DNA from: Mantamonas sphyraenae
Lineage: Eukaryota; CRuMs; Mantamonadidae
Assembly (NCBI GenBank): GCA_026936335.1
Contig: JAPMXV010000005.1
Location: 124,001-188,000, forward strand
Reading direction: 5' to 3'
Length of the DNA stretch: 64,000 nt
A program made the position numbers and the translations under genes. Shown in pieces: positions 21,901 through 32,908 of this stretch. The notes under the pieces were generated by a model. It searched no databases. It saw nothing but the letters and a program-made list of their open reading frames with translations, and was not told the DNA's origin. How positions within the stretch are numbered: the stretch's first letter is position 1; every line of letters begins with the position of its first letter.

Positions 21901-24900
21901 AAGCATGCCGATGCTGAGAGTGCCACGCAGCAGCTGCTGTTGTTGGGAGGAAGGCGACTGGATGAGAGCGAGGGCGACGGTGTGGTCCACGTCGGCGGTG
22001 CCCACAGACGCGTTGGTGGCATCCACCGTGGCAATCTTGAGTTCGGGCAGAGCTGTGTCGGCCATGGATGGCAAGGGTGCCATGCCTGCTGTGGAGGTCA
22101 CACGCAGGGCGTACGCCGGCCCTGTGACAATGCGCACAGTGAAGCGGGCCGGCGCGATGGTGGTTTGCGGATCGATGTCGCCGACCTCAAAGGTGTACGT
22201 ACCGTGTGGCGGATTGGCCAGCGAGAGGCCATCCAGCAACGCTGTGCCGTCTGTGTCGTTGAGTGGCAGCTCGGCGATGCCGAGGAGCGTCAGCAACGGT
22301 TCGCTTCCGAGCACCACCTGGGAGACCGACACGTTGACTCTCTCGACTTCGACGTTGGTCAACGCGCCACCAGCGTCACGCGACTGGATACGCACGGCTG
22401 GCAAAGGATTGAGTTTGCGTGCACCGAGTGTGATTGCGGAGCCACTGCCTCCATCGACCACCACACCCAGCTCGGCCGGCGGTCCAACAGTGACCTGCAG
22501 GGTGAGTTGCTGCGAGGTGAGTCCCGGTGAAGTGAAGCGCAGCGTGTAGCCACCCACAGAGGGACGGAAGAGAGACAGTTGCACCCAGTCAATGTGATCC
22601 TCGGTGCCGTCAAACGCGCGTGTGGTCGTGCCGTTGAGGACAACCGCAGCCGCCACGGCTCCTGCGGGCCTTGCCACCAACGCAATGCTGACTTGGCGGC
22701 CGTTGAGACTGGCGGCGTCGAGCAGATTGCCACCAGAGTCGCTGATACGCACAGAGACACTGGGCACGGACAAATCCACAAGGGAGCCCTGCGGCCTGTT
22801 GAAACTCTCACTGGGGGTGGCCACAATGGACGCCGGAGCGCCTGTGACCACGACCACGGTCACGTTTGCTGCCACGAGATTGAGGGTGGACAAGGAAAGA
22901 GTGTAGGTGCCCGTGGGTGCGTTGCGCACAACGAGGCCATCGAAGGTGAGGTTGGCCTGGACCATGACTCGGGTCAGGGACGCACCGCCGAGGTAGGCTG
23001 TGGCATCAACGCCGTTGGCGCTGTACAGTTTGGCACGCACCTCGCGTGTGCCCTGGTCCAACGCACCCACGGGCGTGTCGGCAGCATCCACGGCGACAAG
23101 CGACACAGACGGCAGGGCGCTGCTGGGGCTCGAGGGCAGGGTGACATTGACACCGGCCTGAGCGAGGTTGCCCTCCAGACGCAGGGCCACGGGAGTGCCT
23201 GGCTGCACGGTGACGGTCAACGTGTCGCCAGTGAGTTGAAAGGCGGTAAAGGCAAATGTGTACACACCGGAGCGCGGGCGTACTAGAACGAGATCAGAGA
23301 CATTTGCGCGCGCATTCGTGTCGACGGTGCGTTGGGTGGTGGCCGTCCACACGAGCTCCTGTGTGCTGTTGTTGCTGCTCAGGTGCACCAGTGTGCCCGT
23401 GGCATTGACGGCGACGTTGCCTCCTGCGTCCTGGCCCACCAAGAGAATCGGATCCAATCGCACCGTGGGTGCCGAGCGCACGGTCACCGCGCCTCCGCTG
23501 GCAAGCACCACACGTGTGATGAGCCCAGCCAACACCTGCACCTGCACATGCACCGACGTCAAGCCAGGTGCAGTGAAGGCCATCGCGTAAATGGCAGCGC
23601 GAGGCGAGGCAAGGTGCAAATTGCCAAGGGTGGCACGTCCCTGCGTGCTGGCCACCACGGTGGTGCCACCAAGCACAACGGCAAACGGGACAGTGGTCAA
23701 CGAGGCTGTGATTGTGTTGCCTGGATCCGTGGCGCCAATGTCGTTGTTGCCTCCGTCTCGAAGGCACAACGCCACCGACGGCAGCGCTGTGGTTGCCTCT
23801 GCATGCACTGTCACCGACGATCCCACCGAGCCAGCACAGAGCGTCAGGTTGCGTGGTGTGCCCACGTTCACTTCGATGCGTACGACGCCACTGGCGAGGC
23901 CCGTGACGTCGATCCAAAGGTTGTACACGCCAGCTTGCGGCGCACGCAGACCCAATCCAGTCAGGTTGGCGACGCCTGCGCCGATGGCAAAGGTGGAGGC
24001 GCCCGTGGTGGTGAGGATGGAGGAAGTGACGTCCTGCTGCGCGGCGTTGAGGAGGCGCAGGGTGACGGCACGTCCCTGGGTGATTGTGTCGCCTGCACCC
24101 AATGGGGTGCCCTCCAGGTTGGCAGTGGCGACGTCGATGGTGGGCAGGCTGACCTGCGTGTCTGCAGACACGGTGAGGTTGAGGCCAGTTTGCACTTGAA
24201 CACTGCGCGGCGTGTCGACATACACGCCGTGTGCCTCCAGCTCGTACAGCCAACCGCCGTCGGTGGAGCTGGGCACGGTGCCCATGATGGGTTGGCTGTT
24301 GTTGAACTGCAGGCGGAGGGAACGCATGCGCGTGACGGGGAAAAAGTCGATGCACAGCGACACATCGCTGTTGTCGCTGGGCACCACGGTGCAAGGCTGG
24401 GGCACACCCACCTCGGCGCCCAACACACGCTGGACCACACGTTGCCAGGCCCCGCCGTCGGTGCTCTGGTAGTACACTTCGTAGTCAGCCTTGGGTTCGT
24501 TGCGGCATGGCCTGTACCAGCTGCTCACCACGTTGTTCACAAACGCATCCTTTTTCAGCCTCAGCGTCACCGACGCCAGGCTGTCCGCGGCAGCCGCCGC
24601 CTGAGCAAAGTTGGCACCGCAGTCGATGCCCCGCGTGCCGTTTACATTGCGACAGCACCGGTCGCCGTCCACAAGCATGGCTGCCTTTGTGCCTGTGCCT
24701 GTCAGGTTTGAATGGGCGCTGATCGACCCCTCTGTGGCCAAGTTGCCAAAGTACGTCAGCCCCAACGCCTGCCTGTCCACAACACCCGACGGCAGCTCCG
24801 TGGTCTGTCGGCACTGCTCGCTAAAGGGCTCCCTGTAGCGGAACTCGAGGGCGTTGGAAAACTTTTGGCCATCGTTTGCCACGGCTGCTGTGCCCAGCCC

Positions 24901-27900
24901 CACCTCGGAGGCCGGCGCTGTGCACACAACCATGGTCGAGGAGACGTACTGCACAGTGGAGCTCGTTCCCGTGCCCATGCGACACGCAAGGGTGTCCGTG
25001 TTGACAAAGTCGACGCCGACAAAGGTGACGTCAAAGCCGCCAAAGACGGGCCCGCCCGTGGGCACCACCGACGTCACCGCCGGCGTGTTGATGTACCGAA
25101 ACTGCTGTTGGGCCAGGGAAAAGGGAGCCGAGGCGCCGTTGGCCACATACACAGGCACAATGGCACCCAGGTTGTACGCGGGGGCGGTGCAACGCACGTG
25201 CGTGAGGGACACCACCTCTGCTTCTGATGTGGCGTTACCTGCCACCCCAAAGCGACACACTGTGCGTGCAAAGTTGGTGCCAAACACAGACACTTTTGTA
25301 CCGGCAAAGCCCACCTTGGGACTGATGCTCGTGGCGTTGGCATTGCCTGCCACGAACAATGAAAACGCTTGCGTGGAAAACAGCGTGCCGTCAATGTCCA
25401 CCCTGGCTGTGTACGTGCCTGCTGCTCCAAAGGTCAGATTGGCTGCAACGGCACTGGCTCCCAGCTCCAGCGCCGGCGTGGCACTACCGTTGACCGTGGC
25501 CGAGGGTCCAACGAGACTCATGTGCACCGTTGTGCCATCTGGCACACTGGACATCAGGTTCCCAAACTGGTCTGCCAGAAGCAGGGAAAGCCGCGTGGAC
25601 AGTCCCAAGGCAGTGGTGCTGGGATTGCTGGGGAGGGCGGTGGTGGACGGGATGTGCAGGCCTCCCGGCTGGTACGCGACTGTGCCGGTGCCCACCTGAA
25701 CCACGCCTTGGGATGCAAAGGCGACGTAGGCGCGCCAAGTCATTGTGCCCGCCGTGGTGGTGGTCACCGACGTGCGATACACGCCCTGGGACACTTGTGT
25801 GGAGGTCTTGTTGTCCACTTGGGTGCCATCTGCGTTGCTGAGAATGACAAACACATGCTGCGTGTCCGCCACATTCGACGGGTTTTCCTGCGTGTCGCGC
25901 GTCTGCACCTCGATCGTAGTCGGTGTGTTGACCACCACCGTGTGCGAGGTGGTCCTGTTTGTTTGAGTCTTGCCCACGTTCGGTGCCGCCGCCACGCAGC
26001 GCAGCGGGATGCTGTTGACCACGTTGGCGCCCAGACGCACGTTCAATGTCGTGGAGACGGCCTTGAGGCATCGGGCGGTCAGTGAAAACAACGAGCCCAG
26101 GGCAGAGGCGATGTGTGACGACGTCACCGTCAGGCCCGGCTGCGCAGCCACTTGAAAGTTCACGGCGCCTTCGTCGACGATCGGGTTTGAAAATACGTCT
26201 GTGAGAAGCGCACGTGCGAAAACAACGTCTGCATCCCCCGACACAATGTTGCCGGACGGAACCAAGGGAATTGTGGTCACAAGGGGCGCTGGGGGAGGGG
26301 AGTGGGGGGGAGGGGGAGGGTGAGTGCGGGTCATAAGGATGGCGACACGCAAAAGGGAGGAGCACGTACTGGTGGGCACCTTGGATAAGGTGTAGGGGTT
26401 TTGCGGGAGCGGCACGAGCCCAGCGGGGGTGCTGACGATGAGGGTGTACGAACCTGTGACGGTTGCGTTGTACGTGATGTCCCATCGAGCATTGTTCTTG
26501 TCCACGCTGACTGTGGTGACCGTAGGCTGTAGCTGCACGCCGTTGGGCAGCTGGGAAAAGGAGGCGGTGATGTAGTTTGCTGCGAAATTGGCACCGGCGC
26601 ACTTGGCGACCTCTGTGTAGCGCAGCGTAACCAGCTTGGATGCCTCGGTGTTTCCATCCACAATATCCAGCGCCTTGGTGTTGACCGGGGCAGTTACCGG
26701 GCCGTCGCATACACCACACGCTGCAATTGCATTGGAAGGGGTTGGGAGGGGGGGGTGGGCGGGTTAGCTCAAACTACAACACGAGGAACACACGCTTCGT
26801 GGACGTACCATCATATTTCTTGGTGCCACCCCAGACGCCTGCACAGTCGAGGTTGGTGGGTGCGTGGTTGGTGCTGTATGTGGCCGTCCCTGCGACGATT
26901 CCACCGTCCGCCAAGCGTTGGTTGACACAGACCATGTTGCCGGCGTCAAAGTTGAAGTATGCATAGCTAAACTCGTCGTTTGTGGAACGCATGGCCTGGT
27001 TGAGAGCTGAGTCGGTGATGGAAGACTGCCAGAAGCGAATGTCGTCGATGAGGCCGTTGAAGCCCCTGGCTCCAACATACGTTGCCTGCTTGCTCGGAAT
27101 CTGCACGTTCGTGTTGCCGTCTGTGCGCGAATAGCTCACAAAGGTGCCATCCACACCTACCTGATGTGTAGCGGTGTTGACACGCCGGGTGACGACAAAG
27201 TGCCACTGTATTGCGGGGTGTTGTGTCAGTTACTGATGCAGTGTGTGGGCAACGGGGGAGCTGTGTACCTACCTGGTCGTCGGTGATCGATGTGGAGGAC
27301 ACCGCTGATCCTTGACTGCTGGGTTGAGCTTTCTTCTGAGTGTAGTGACCGCCATAGGACTGGATGAAGGAGCGCACACGGCCGTTGGGTTGGATGCACA
27401 TCGTGTAAAACTCAAGTCGGTTCTTGGCCGTGGCTGCGCCGCAGTCGTACACGTTGTAGTTCTGTGTTGACTGGCTTTTGAACCAGAGCATGCCTGCACT
27501 CGTGCTCGTTTTCACCCACATGCTTAGCGTAAAGGCACTCGCGTCGATGTTGAACACGCTCGAGCCAGCGGTGGTCGTGGCTGCAGAAGGGAGACAAGGG
27601 CAGCGGCTGTGAGCAGGCAGACGTCGGTGACGGGTGGAAAACGATGGCCATGGCGCGAGTTGTGGAAACAAAGGGTCTCAGGGAACCTCGCCACGCAACC
27701 TACAGCCCACGACGGCGATGGTGTTGCCGTTAAACTGGATGGCCTTGTTTGCGCCTCCGTCATGCAAGCCTGGGTGGTGGGATGGGGAGGTGGAGTGTGC
27801 ACAGGCCGTCGGGGCGTCGAGGTGTAAGCGAGCAAAAAGAACGGTGATGACACCTCCGGAGAAAACACACGCACCGTGGACGGAGATCAAGACACTGGAC

Positions 27901-27968
27901 AAAACCAGCACCATGGCCAGTGTGCATCCGCACATCTGACGCATGGAAACCATTGCAGCGCTGCTCAT
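18935..27968 (-). CDS. Giant receptor-like protein: signal peptide, LamG, IPT/TIG, Ig-like repeats, Cys-rich stalk, polytopic C-terminus
   Basis: Six exons are inferred: 27968-27875, 27769-27704, 27580-27273, 27205-26809, 26720-26370 and 26288-18935. Residues 1-32 form a signal peptide. A LamG/ConA-like jellyroll follows (FTLSMWVKTS, WHFVVTRR, GLIDDIRFW). Next come a filamin-like segment, two IPT/TIG domains (~725-890), and a discoidin-like region with a CRNEP/YYQSTDGG core (~892-1098). About eight Ig-like repeats of ~130-140 residues fill ~1098-2142. An EGF/GCC2-type Cys-rich stalk and a polytopic domain (~2325-2700) with LYEGFRPKRYFWEIVVLLRK complete it. The latter resembles a TRP-like membrane module found in other protist receptors and in two more genes here. 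The frame breaks near 20150: the exon needs a shift of -1/+2 to reach the C-terminus, and no plausible intron explains it. Length is about 2,850 residues if continuous. Ligand and function are unknown. Confidence 0.8.
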
Positions 27969-28260
27969 CGTTCTCGGCTGCGCGCAACGGGTGGTGTTTC
28001 TTTTGGCGGAGGAAGAGCGGCGGTGGAAGAGAGAAATCGGAGCGTGCAAGCGGAGAAGGAGAGGCTGGGGAGATGGGCACGGGCAGAGCGGTGGATATGT
28101 GCGTTAAAGGGATGTGCTGTGGATTGAGGACGGTGGGGGCATGTGTATGGTGCGTAGGAAGCGAAAGAAGTTATGGGGAGGAGAATGGCGTTGGTCGCAA
28201 GTGGATGAGAGGGTGGTGGGTCGGGTGGCTTGTAAACATGAAATCGGCAGAAGGGAAGTA
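27969..28260. other. Spacer between the LamG receptor start and the 5S rRNA gene
   Basis: This 292-bp stretch carries no supportable gene. It must contain the promoter and 5' UTR of the minus-strand LamG receptor gene. The last bases before the 5S gene (GGAAGTA) resemble the same position upstream of the other two 5S copies, but nothing longer is conserved. Confidence 0.5.
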
Positions 28261-28378
28261 ACCAACGTTCAAACACTCCAGAAAGCACAGGGTCCCTGCC
28301 GAACCCCACCGTTAAGCTGGAGATGGCAGCCGTAGTACTTTGATGGGGGACCTCAAGGGAATTGGCTGTGACGTTGGT
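28261..28378 (+). rRNA. 5S ribosomal RNA, copy 1
   Basis: This 118-nt sequence has the 5S architecture. The ends pair as helix I (ACCAACGT with ACGTTGGT). Conserved 5S segments CGAACCCC, GTTAAGCTGGAG, GTAGTACTTTGATGGGGGACC and AAGGGAA are in the right order, including the internal box A, intermediate element and box C used by TFIIIA/RNA polymerase III. A T-rich run follows immediately. It is identical to the copies at 32512-32629 and 63552-63669. It lies as a single gene between protein-coding genes instead of in an rDNA or 5S array. Confidence 0.95.
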
Positions 28379-28397
28379 AATTCTCTTTTTCTTTTTT
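28379..28397 (+). terminator. Pol III T-run terminator of 5S copy 1
   Basis: AATTCTC is followed by T5, C and T6 directly downstream of helix I, a standard pol III stop. The same AATTCTCTTTTT start follows all three 5S copies. Confidence 0.8.
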
Positions 28398-28534
28398 GGC
28401 TTCCTTGCAACATGCGTCTCTCCACACTTTCTTCCCCTCCCAACACAAGTTGTTCTTCCCAGCCCACCCCAGTCATCTGTCTCATCAAGCAACCTCAGAG
28501 GCAGAACGGGCGCCATCTTGCCCAACCAGCCACC

Positions 28535-31500
28535 ATGTCCACACCAGACGACCTGGTTGCCCATTGTGGTCGGTGGGGAAGTGTCGAGAAGCTACTTGAC
28601 GCCTTGAAGACATGCGACTCCGAAGCACTGAATGCCCAAAACTCCAGCAACGGGCAAACCCCACTCATGATCGCCAGCCAAAACGGACGCGCTGACAAAG
28701 TTTGGACCCTGTGCTCAGCCGGCGCAGCTGTGGACATTGAAGATGCAAATGGTCGGCGTGCATTGCACCATGCTGTGAAAGGGAAGCACTTTGAGTGCAC
28801 GTACGCGCTGGTGGAGGGCTTTGGCGCCAGCAGATCAGGCATGGACTTTGACTGGGAGCGAAGCGCCGTGCTTGCGACTGGCGCAACTGTGTGGGACATG
28901 GGCGAGCAAGGTCGTACGTGGCTGAGGCAGGCCATGTACGGCGGCGGACGCGAGCGAGATCGACGTGTGGTTCCCTGGCGCAAGGAGGTGCACTTTGCAG
29001 TGGCCGCGGACGACGACCTGGCAGTGGAAATGGCGCTTCTCATCCGCGATGCGGAGGGTCTATGCCATGCCTTTGTGTGGAGAGTGGCAGAGTGGCTGAC
29101 CATGACGAAAGAAGAGGGAAAACGACGACGTCGATTCATCACTCACCCCAAGTCCACTCGACAGCGCACTGAGGACCACGACGATGGATCAAGCAAGCAA
29201 AGAAGCAGTTTCAAAGTGAAACAACGCTCTTCAGGCGCCAGCAGCAACAGATCGAACACCAATCAGCGTTTTGGGTCGTCGTCCTCCAACGGGCCACAGC
29301 ATCCTGAGGGTACTCAGGTGGAGACAACAGAACTGCGTGCATGTTTCCACGCAGGTGCGCTTTCCCGTGTGTGGGAGGTAGGGAGAAATGAGCGAGAGGA
29401 AGAGGAGGAGGAGGAGGAGGAACGGGTACGAGCACAACCAGGCGAAAAGCGCAGCATGGGATTGCAGCTGGTGGAAGCAGCCGAGGGTGGAGATGCAAAA
29501 CAGATTTCACAGATGCTGGAAGACCCTCGGTGGGCCAAGGTGCGCATGAAAAGACACGTGGTGAAGGCAGTGGTGGCAGCAGCCTCGCAGGGTCATGTGG
29601 ACTGTGTTGTCACACTGGTGGACAAAGGCAAGGTGCTGGACGCAAGAGAAACGGTACTGAAGACACTGGCGTTGGAATTGGTCAGATCAGGCACCCTTGA
29701 ATGTGTCCGGGTGCTGGCAGGGCGACACATTGCCCTATTCAGCAATGCCTCGTCTGGAGACAAGACAACGCCTTTGGTGAGTGCCATCGAACAAGGCAGG
29801 ATGGACATATGCCAGCTATTGGTCAATGCAGGCGTCTGTGCTGGCAACCCGTGGGCTCAAGGGATGGCGATGGAGGCAGCCATCGAGGCCGGATCCGTGG
29901 CCATGCTGGATTGTCTCCTGCGCGCGCACGTCATCGCCCCTTCCATGTGCCACACGATTCTGTGCAAAGCGATCCAAGCAGACAATGTGGACATGGTCGA
30001 CCTGTTGGTGGCGTCGGGAGTGGATGTGAATGGGCCAGAAGACACGTTGGACGTGCTGTTGCTTGCATCTGCGTCTGCATCGCCAGAGATGGTCCAGCGG
30101 TTGTTGGCACACGGCGCAATGGTGGACAGGATCTCATCGGGATTCCCGCACACAGCCCTGGCGGCGGCAGCTGCCAATGGCAAAACAAGCAACGTGCGCA
30201 CGTTGCTGGAGGCCGGTGCAGACATTGACTGCCCTGCGACGCACTCTGGATTCACAGCGCTCATTGCAGCCAGCAGAAGTGGCCACGAGGAATGCGTGCG
30301 TTTGCTGCTGCACGCTGGGGCAGATCCAAATGCAGAGGGAGCCAACGGAGTGACCGCGTTCTTCTTTGCGGACGACAAACAGCACATTGGCTGCATGGAG
30401 GCACTTTTGAAGGGCGGATTTGACGTGGAATCGGGCAAACAGGGCTTCACGCCATTGATGGTGACTCTGACTCGGGACGAGGGCTCGTCTGCAGACACGG
30501 TGCGCCTGCTGATTGAAGCGGGAGCAAACGTCGATGCTGTAAGTGCTCATGGTGCCACACCTGTGTGGTGTGCATGCGACAACCACCAAACCAATGCATT
30601 GAGGATGCTGGTGGATGCAGGCGCAAAACTTGACGTCAATTGTCCCTTTTCGAACAAACGCGCCATCACGGCGGCGGTGGAGAAGGGATTTCTGAACACA
30701 GCGAAGTGCATGCTGGAGGTTGGTGCAGATGTGTCGCACGTGGACGACGCGGGAGAGAGCGCGCTGACGTATGCGGTGAGATCGTCAGGCGAGTTGATGG
30801 TGAACCTGATCCTGCGCTGCGGACAGGCGCTGGATTACGACGCAGGGGCCATGATTGCTGTTGAACAATGCAAGGTGTCAGTGCTGCAGATGCTGCTGGA
30901 AGCAGGGGCTGATCCACAGCATGAGCGGGACGGGTGGTCGCTGCTCGCGCTGGCGGCAAACACAGTCAACGACACCGCACGTGCGGCCATGGTAAAGGTG
31001 CTGCTTGATGCAGGAGCAAATGTGCACGGGAGCCAGCTCGAAGAGGGCAGGAGGAAAGTACCGCCGCCTGTGGTGCACGCAGCGACGCGCGGGTGTCTGC
31101 ATTCGGTGCAGATGCTGCTTGATGCTGGGGCTAGTCCTCACCCAACTGGCATGGGCAGTTTCATGTGTCCTGTGAGCCAAGCGCTGGAAACGTGGAAGGG
31201 TGAAACGGAGGAAGTTGTGCTTGCGTTGCTGCGCGCAGGGGCGACATTGTCTGGACAGAGACTGCGCATGGGGTTTGGTGAGCTCAGGTTGGTCACGGCT
31301 GCCCTCTCTGTGAGCCGAGAACCCATCCAGGTGCTGGAACTGACGGGGGAAACTTCCGAGGCCGAGTTTGCCTTGTTTGTTCAGGCGTTGGTGCAACATC
31401 CCGGCATGTTGCAATGTCTGGTCATGAATCGCGCCTCGCTGAGCAGCTCCCAGGCAATCCAACTGGCACAATTCGCGGTGACATTGGAGCGGCTGCACAT

Positions 31501-32266
31501 GGCCAAAGTGGAGAAAGCCTCTGTGTCGATGATGGATGTGATCACGGAGACTTTGCTTCGCAGCGCTTGGTCGCCGAAAAGCAGTCTGATGGAACTGGAC
31601 TTGCAGGCGATCTCTCTACGGTTGGGCAGTGAGAAGGTGCTTGAAGAGCTGCTAAGCAGCACACCTACAGTGAACTTGGAGCGTCTGCGGCTGCACCCGT
31701 ACGACACGGCCGTAACCAAGATGACTGTCTGCGAGGAGAACAAGCGGCTGTGCCATGTCATTGTCGACGGGTTTTGGCGCCATCCTGTGCTCCTGCGCAA
31801 CTGCAACGTGGCAGAGGAGGTGATTGCGGCTGCAAGACTCGGCGAGGTGGAGCAGGTGAGAGCCGGCATCAAGTGGGGAGCAAATCCAAACACACGGGCA
31901 GGCAGTGTGCGAGACTCTGTCAGTGTCCTTGAACGGGCCATTTGGTCTAGATCGGCCCGACGCGATGAGATGATTCAGGAGCTGCGGTGGCTCGGGGCAG
32001 ATGCGTCCAAGGTGCGCCGAACAACGAGGCCAACGTGGAGTCGCGCCGTGCATTGGATGCTGTTGGAGACGGATGGGCTCGACGAGGAGCTGGAAACGAT
32101 GTTTGTGATGAACATGGAGGAAAGGGAAGCGATGTTCGAGGCGGGTGGGATGGACAGGTATGTGGAGGAGAAGGGGTGGGAACAGTGGGTGACGCTGCCG
32201 GACGAGGTGGTGGAGAGGGTGGAGACGTGGCTGGTGCGTGCAAACGGGGCATGGACAGGTGCTTGA
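28535..32266 (+). CDS. Ankyrin-repeat protein, intronless
   Basis: A single exon of 1,244 codons (1,243 residues) begins at an ATG in the context CCACCATG. An open frame upstream runs back into the 5S gene and is not used. Ankyrin repeats are visible through most of the protein, with classic cores such as GQTPLMIASQNGRADKVWTL, GFTALIAASRSGHEECVRLLLHAGADPN and GATPVWCACDNHQTNALRMLVDAGA. A Lys/Arg/Ser-rich stretch and an acidic E-run interrupt the first repeats (~residues 190-310). No catalytic domain, signal peptide or membrane segment is seen, so it is probably an intracellular interaction protein of unknown partner. The 3' end lies in the inverted duplication, and a second copy of the last 29 codons with stop is at the right edge of the window. 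Confidence 0.9.
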   Translation: MSTPDDLVAHCGRWGSVEKLLDALKTCDSEALNAQNSSNGQTPLMIASQNGRADKVWTLCSAGAAVDIEDANGRRALHHAVKGKHFECTYALVEGFGASRSGMDFDWERSAVLATGATVWDMGEQGRTWLRQAMYGGGRERDRRVVPWRKEVHFAVAADDDLAVEMALLIRDAEGLCHAFVWRVAEWLTMTKEEGKRRRRFITHPKSTRQRTEDHDDGSSKQRSSFKVKQRSSGASSNRSNTNQRFGSSSSNGPQHPEGTQVETTELRACFHAGALSRVWEVGRNEREEEEEEEEERVRAQPGEKRSMGLQLVEAAEGGDAKQISQMLEDPRWAKVRMKRHVVKAVVAAASQGHVDCVVTLVDKGKVLDARETVLKTLALELVRSGTLECVRVLAGRHIALFSNASSGDKTTPLVSAIEQGRMDICQLLVNAGVCAGNPWAQGMAMEAAIEAGSVAMLDCLLRAHVIAPSMCHTILCKAIQADNVDMVDLLVASGVDVNGPEDTLDVLLLASASASPEMVQRLLAHGAMVDRISSGFPHTALAAAAANGKTSNVRTLLEAGADIDCPATHSGFTALIAASRSGHEECVRLLLHAGADPNAEGANGVTAFFFADDKQHIGCMEALLKGGFDVESGKQGFTPLMVTLTRDEGSSADTVRLLIEAGANVDAVSAHGATPVWCACDNHQTNALRMLVDAGAKLDVNCPFSNKRAITAAVEKGFLNTAKCMLEVGADVSHVDDAGESALTYAVRSSGELMVNLILRCGQALDYDAGAMIAVEQCKVSVLQMLLEAGADPQHERDGWSLLALAANTVNDTARAAMVKVLLDAGANVHGSQLEEGRRKVPPPVVHAATRGCLHSVQMLLDAGASPHPTGMGSFMCPVSQALETWKGETEEVVLALLRAGATLSGQRLRMGFGELRLVTAALSVSREPIQVLELTGETSEAEFALFVQALVQHPGMLQCLVMNRASLSSSQAIQLAQFAVTLERLHMAKVEKASVSMMDVITETLLRSAWSPKSSLMELDLQAISLRLGSEKVLEELLSSTPTVNLERLRLHPYDTAVTKMTVCEENKRLCHVIVDGFWRHPVLLRNCNVAEEVIAAARLGEVEQVRAGIKWGANPNTRAGSVRDSVSVLERAIWSRSARRDEMIQELRWLGADASKVRRTTRPTWSRAVHWMLLETDGLDEELETMFVMNMEEREAMFEAGGMDRYVEEKGWEQWVTLPDEVVERVETWLVRANGAWTGA

Positions 32267-32489
32267 TGGGTATGCATGACATGCGCCCCCACCGACTCCC
32301 AGTACCCACGAATCAACGCTGAGTCCCAGTTCATTGTCTGCAGGAGAGCAGGGGGGAACAAGACACACACATACACACACACACGTGCACACATTCAATG
32401 AAGCGAAGCACTACCCACCCCACCCGCCCGAAAACACAATGACCCACAGTCGGCACTGGGAACCATGCAAAAGAAAACGAGCCAAGCCG

Positions 32490-32511
32490 AAAAAAAGCAA
32501 AAAAGAGAATT
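32490..32511 (-). terminator. Pol III T-run terminator of 5S copy 2
   Basis: On the minus strand helix I of the 5S gene is followed by AATTCTCTTTTTTGCTTTTTTT, two consecutive T-runs suited to pol III termination. Confidence 0.8.
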
Positions 32512-32629
32512 ACCAACGTCACAGCCAATTCCCTTGAGGTCCCCCATCAAAGTACTACGGCTGCCATCTCCAGCTTAACGGTGGGGTTCGGCAGGGACCC
32601 TGTGCTTTCTGGAGTGTTTGAACGTTGGT
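32512..32629 (-). rRNA. 5S ribosomal RNA, copy 2 (in left arm)
   Basis: Identical in all 118 nt to the copy at 28261-28378 but on the opposite strand, so the two face each other across the ankyrin gene. Helix I, the internal pol III promoter elements and downstream T-runs are intact. It sits 245 bp past the ankyrin stop and 279 bp before the receptor start. Confidence 0.95.
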
Positions 32630-32908
32630 TACTTCTCTTCCGCTGCCCCTCCACCTACACCCTGCGCCAAACCTACTGCCCCGCGCGCACTTGCGACCGC
32701 CCGTGTTCCCCCGCACAACCACTTCCACCCCGCTCCTCCACCTCCCAATCCCTCCCCCGTCCTCTCCACCTCCCACATACACACACACGCCTCCCTTCTT
32801 TCCATACCCTTCCCTCCCATCCCTGCCCACCCCTCCACCGACCCGTCCTGTCCCCGCCTTCCCGCACCCAACCATTTTCCCCCTGCCCTCCTCGGATACG
32901 CGACCACC

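Noticed and set aside
28340-28534. Upstream in-frame extension of the ankyrin protein into the 5S gene
   Set aside because: It would begin inside the 5S rRNA gene and cross its pol III terminator. The ATG at 28535 has a near-perfect CCACCATG context and starts the natural protein.
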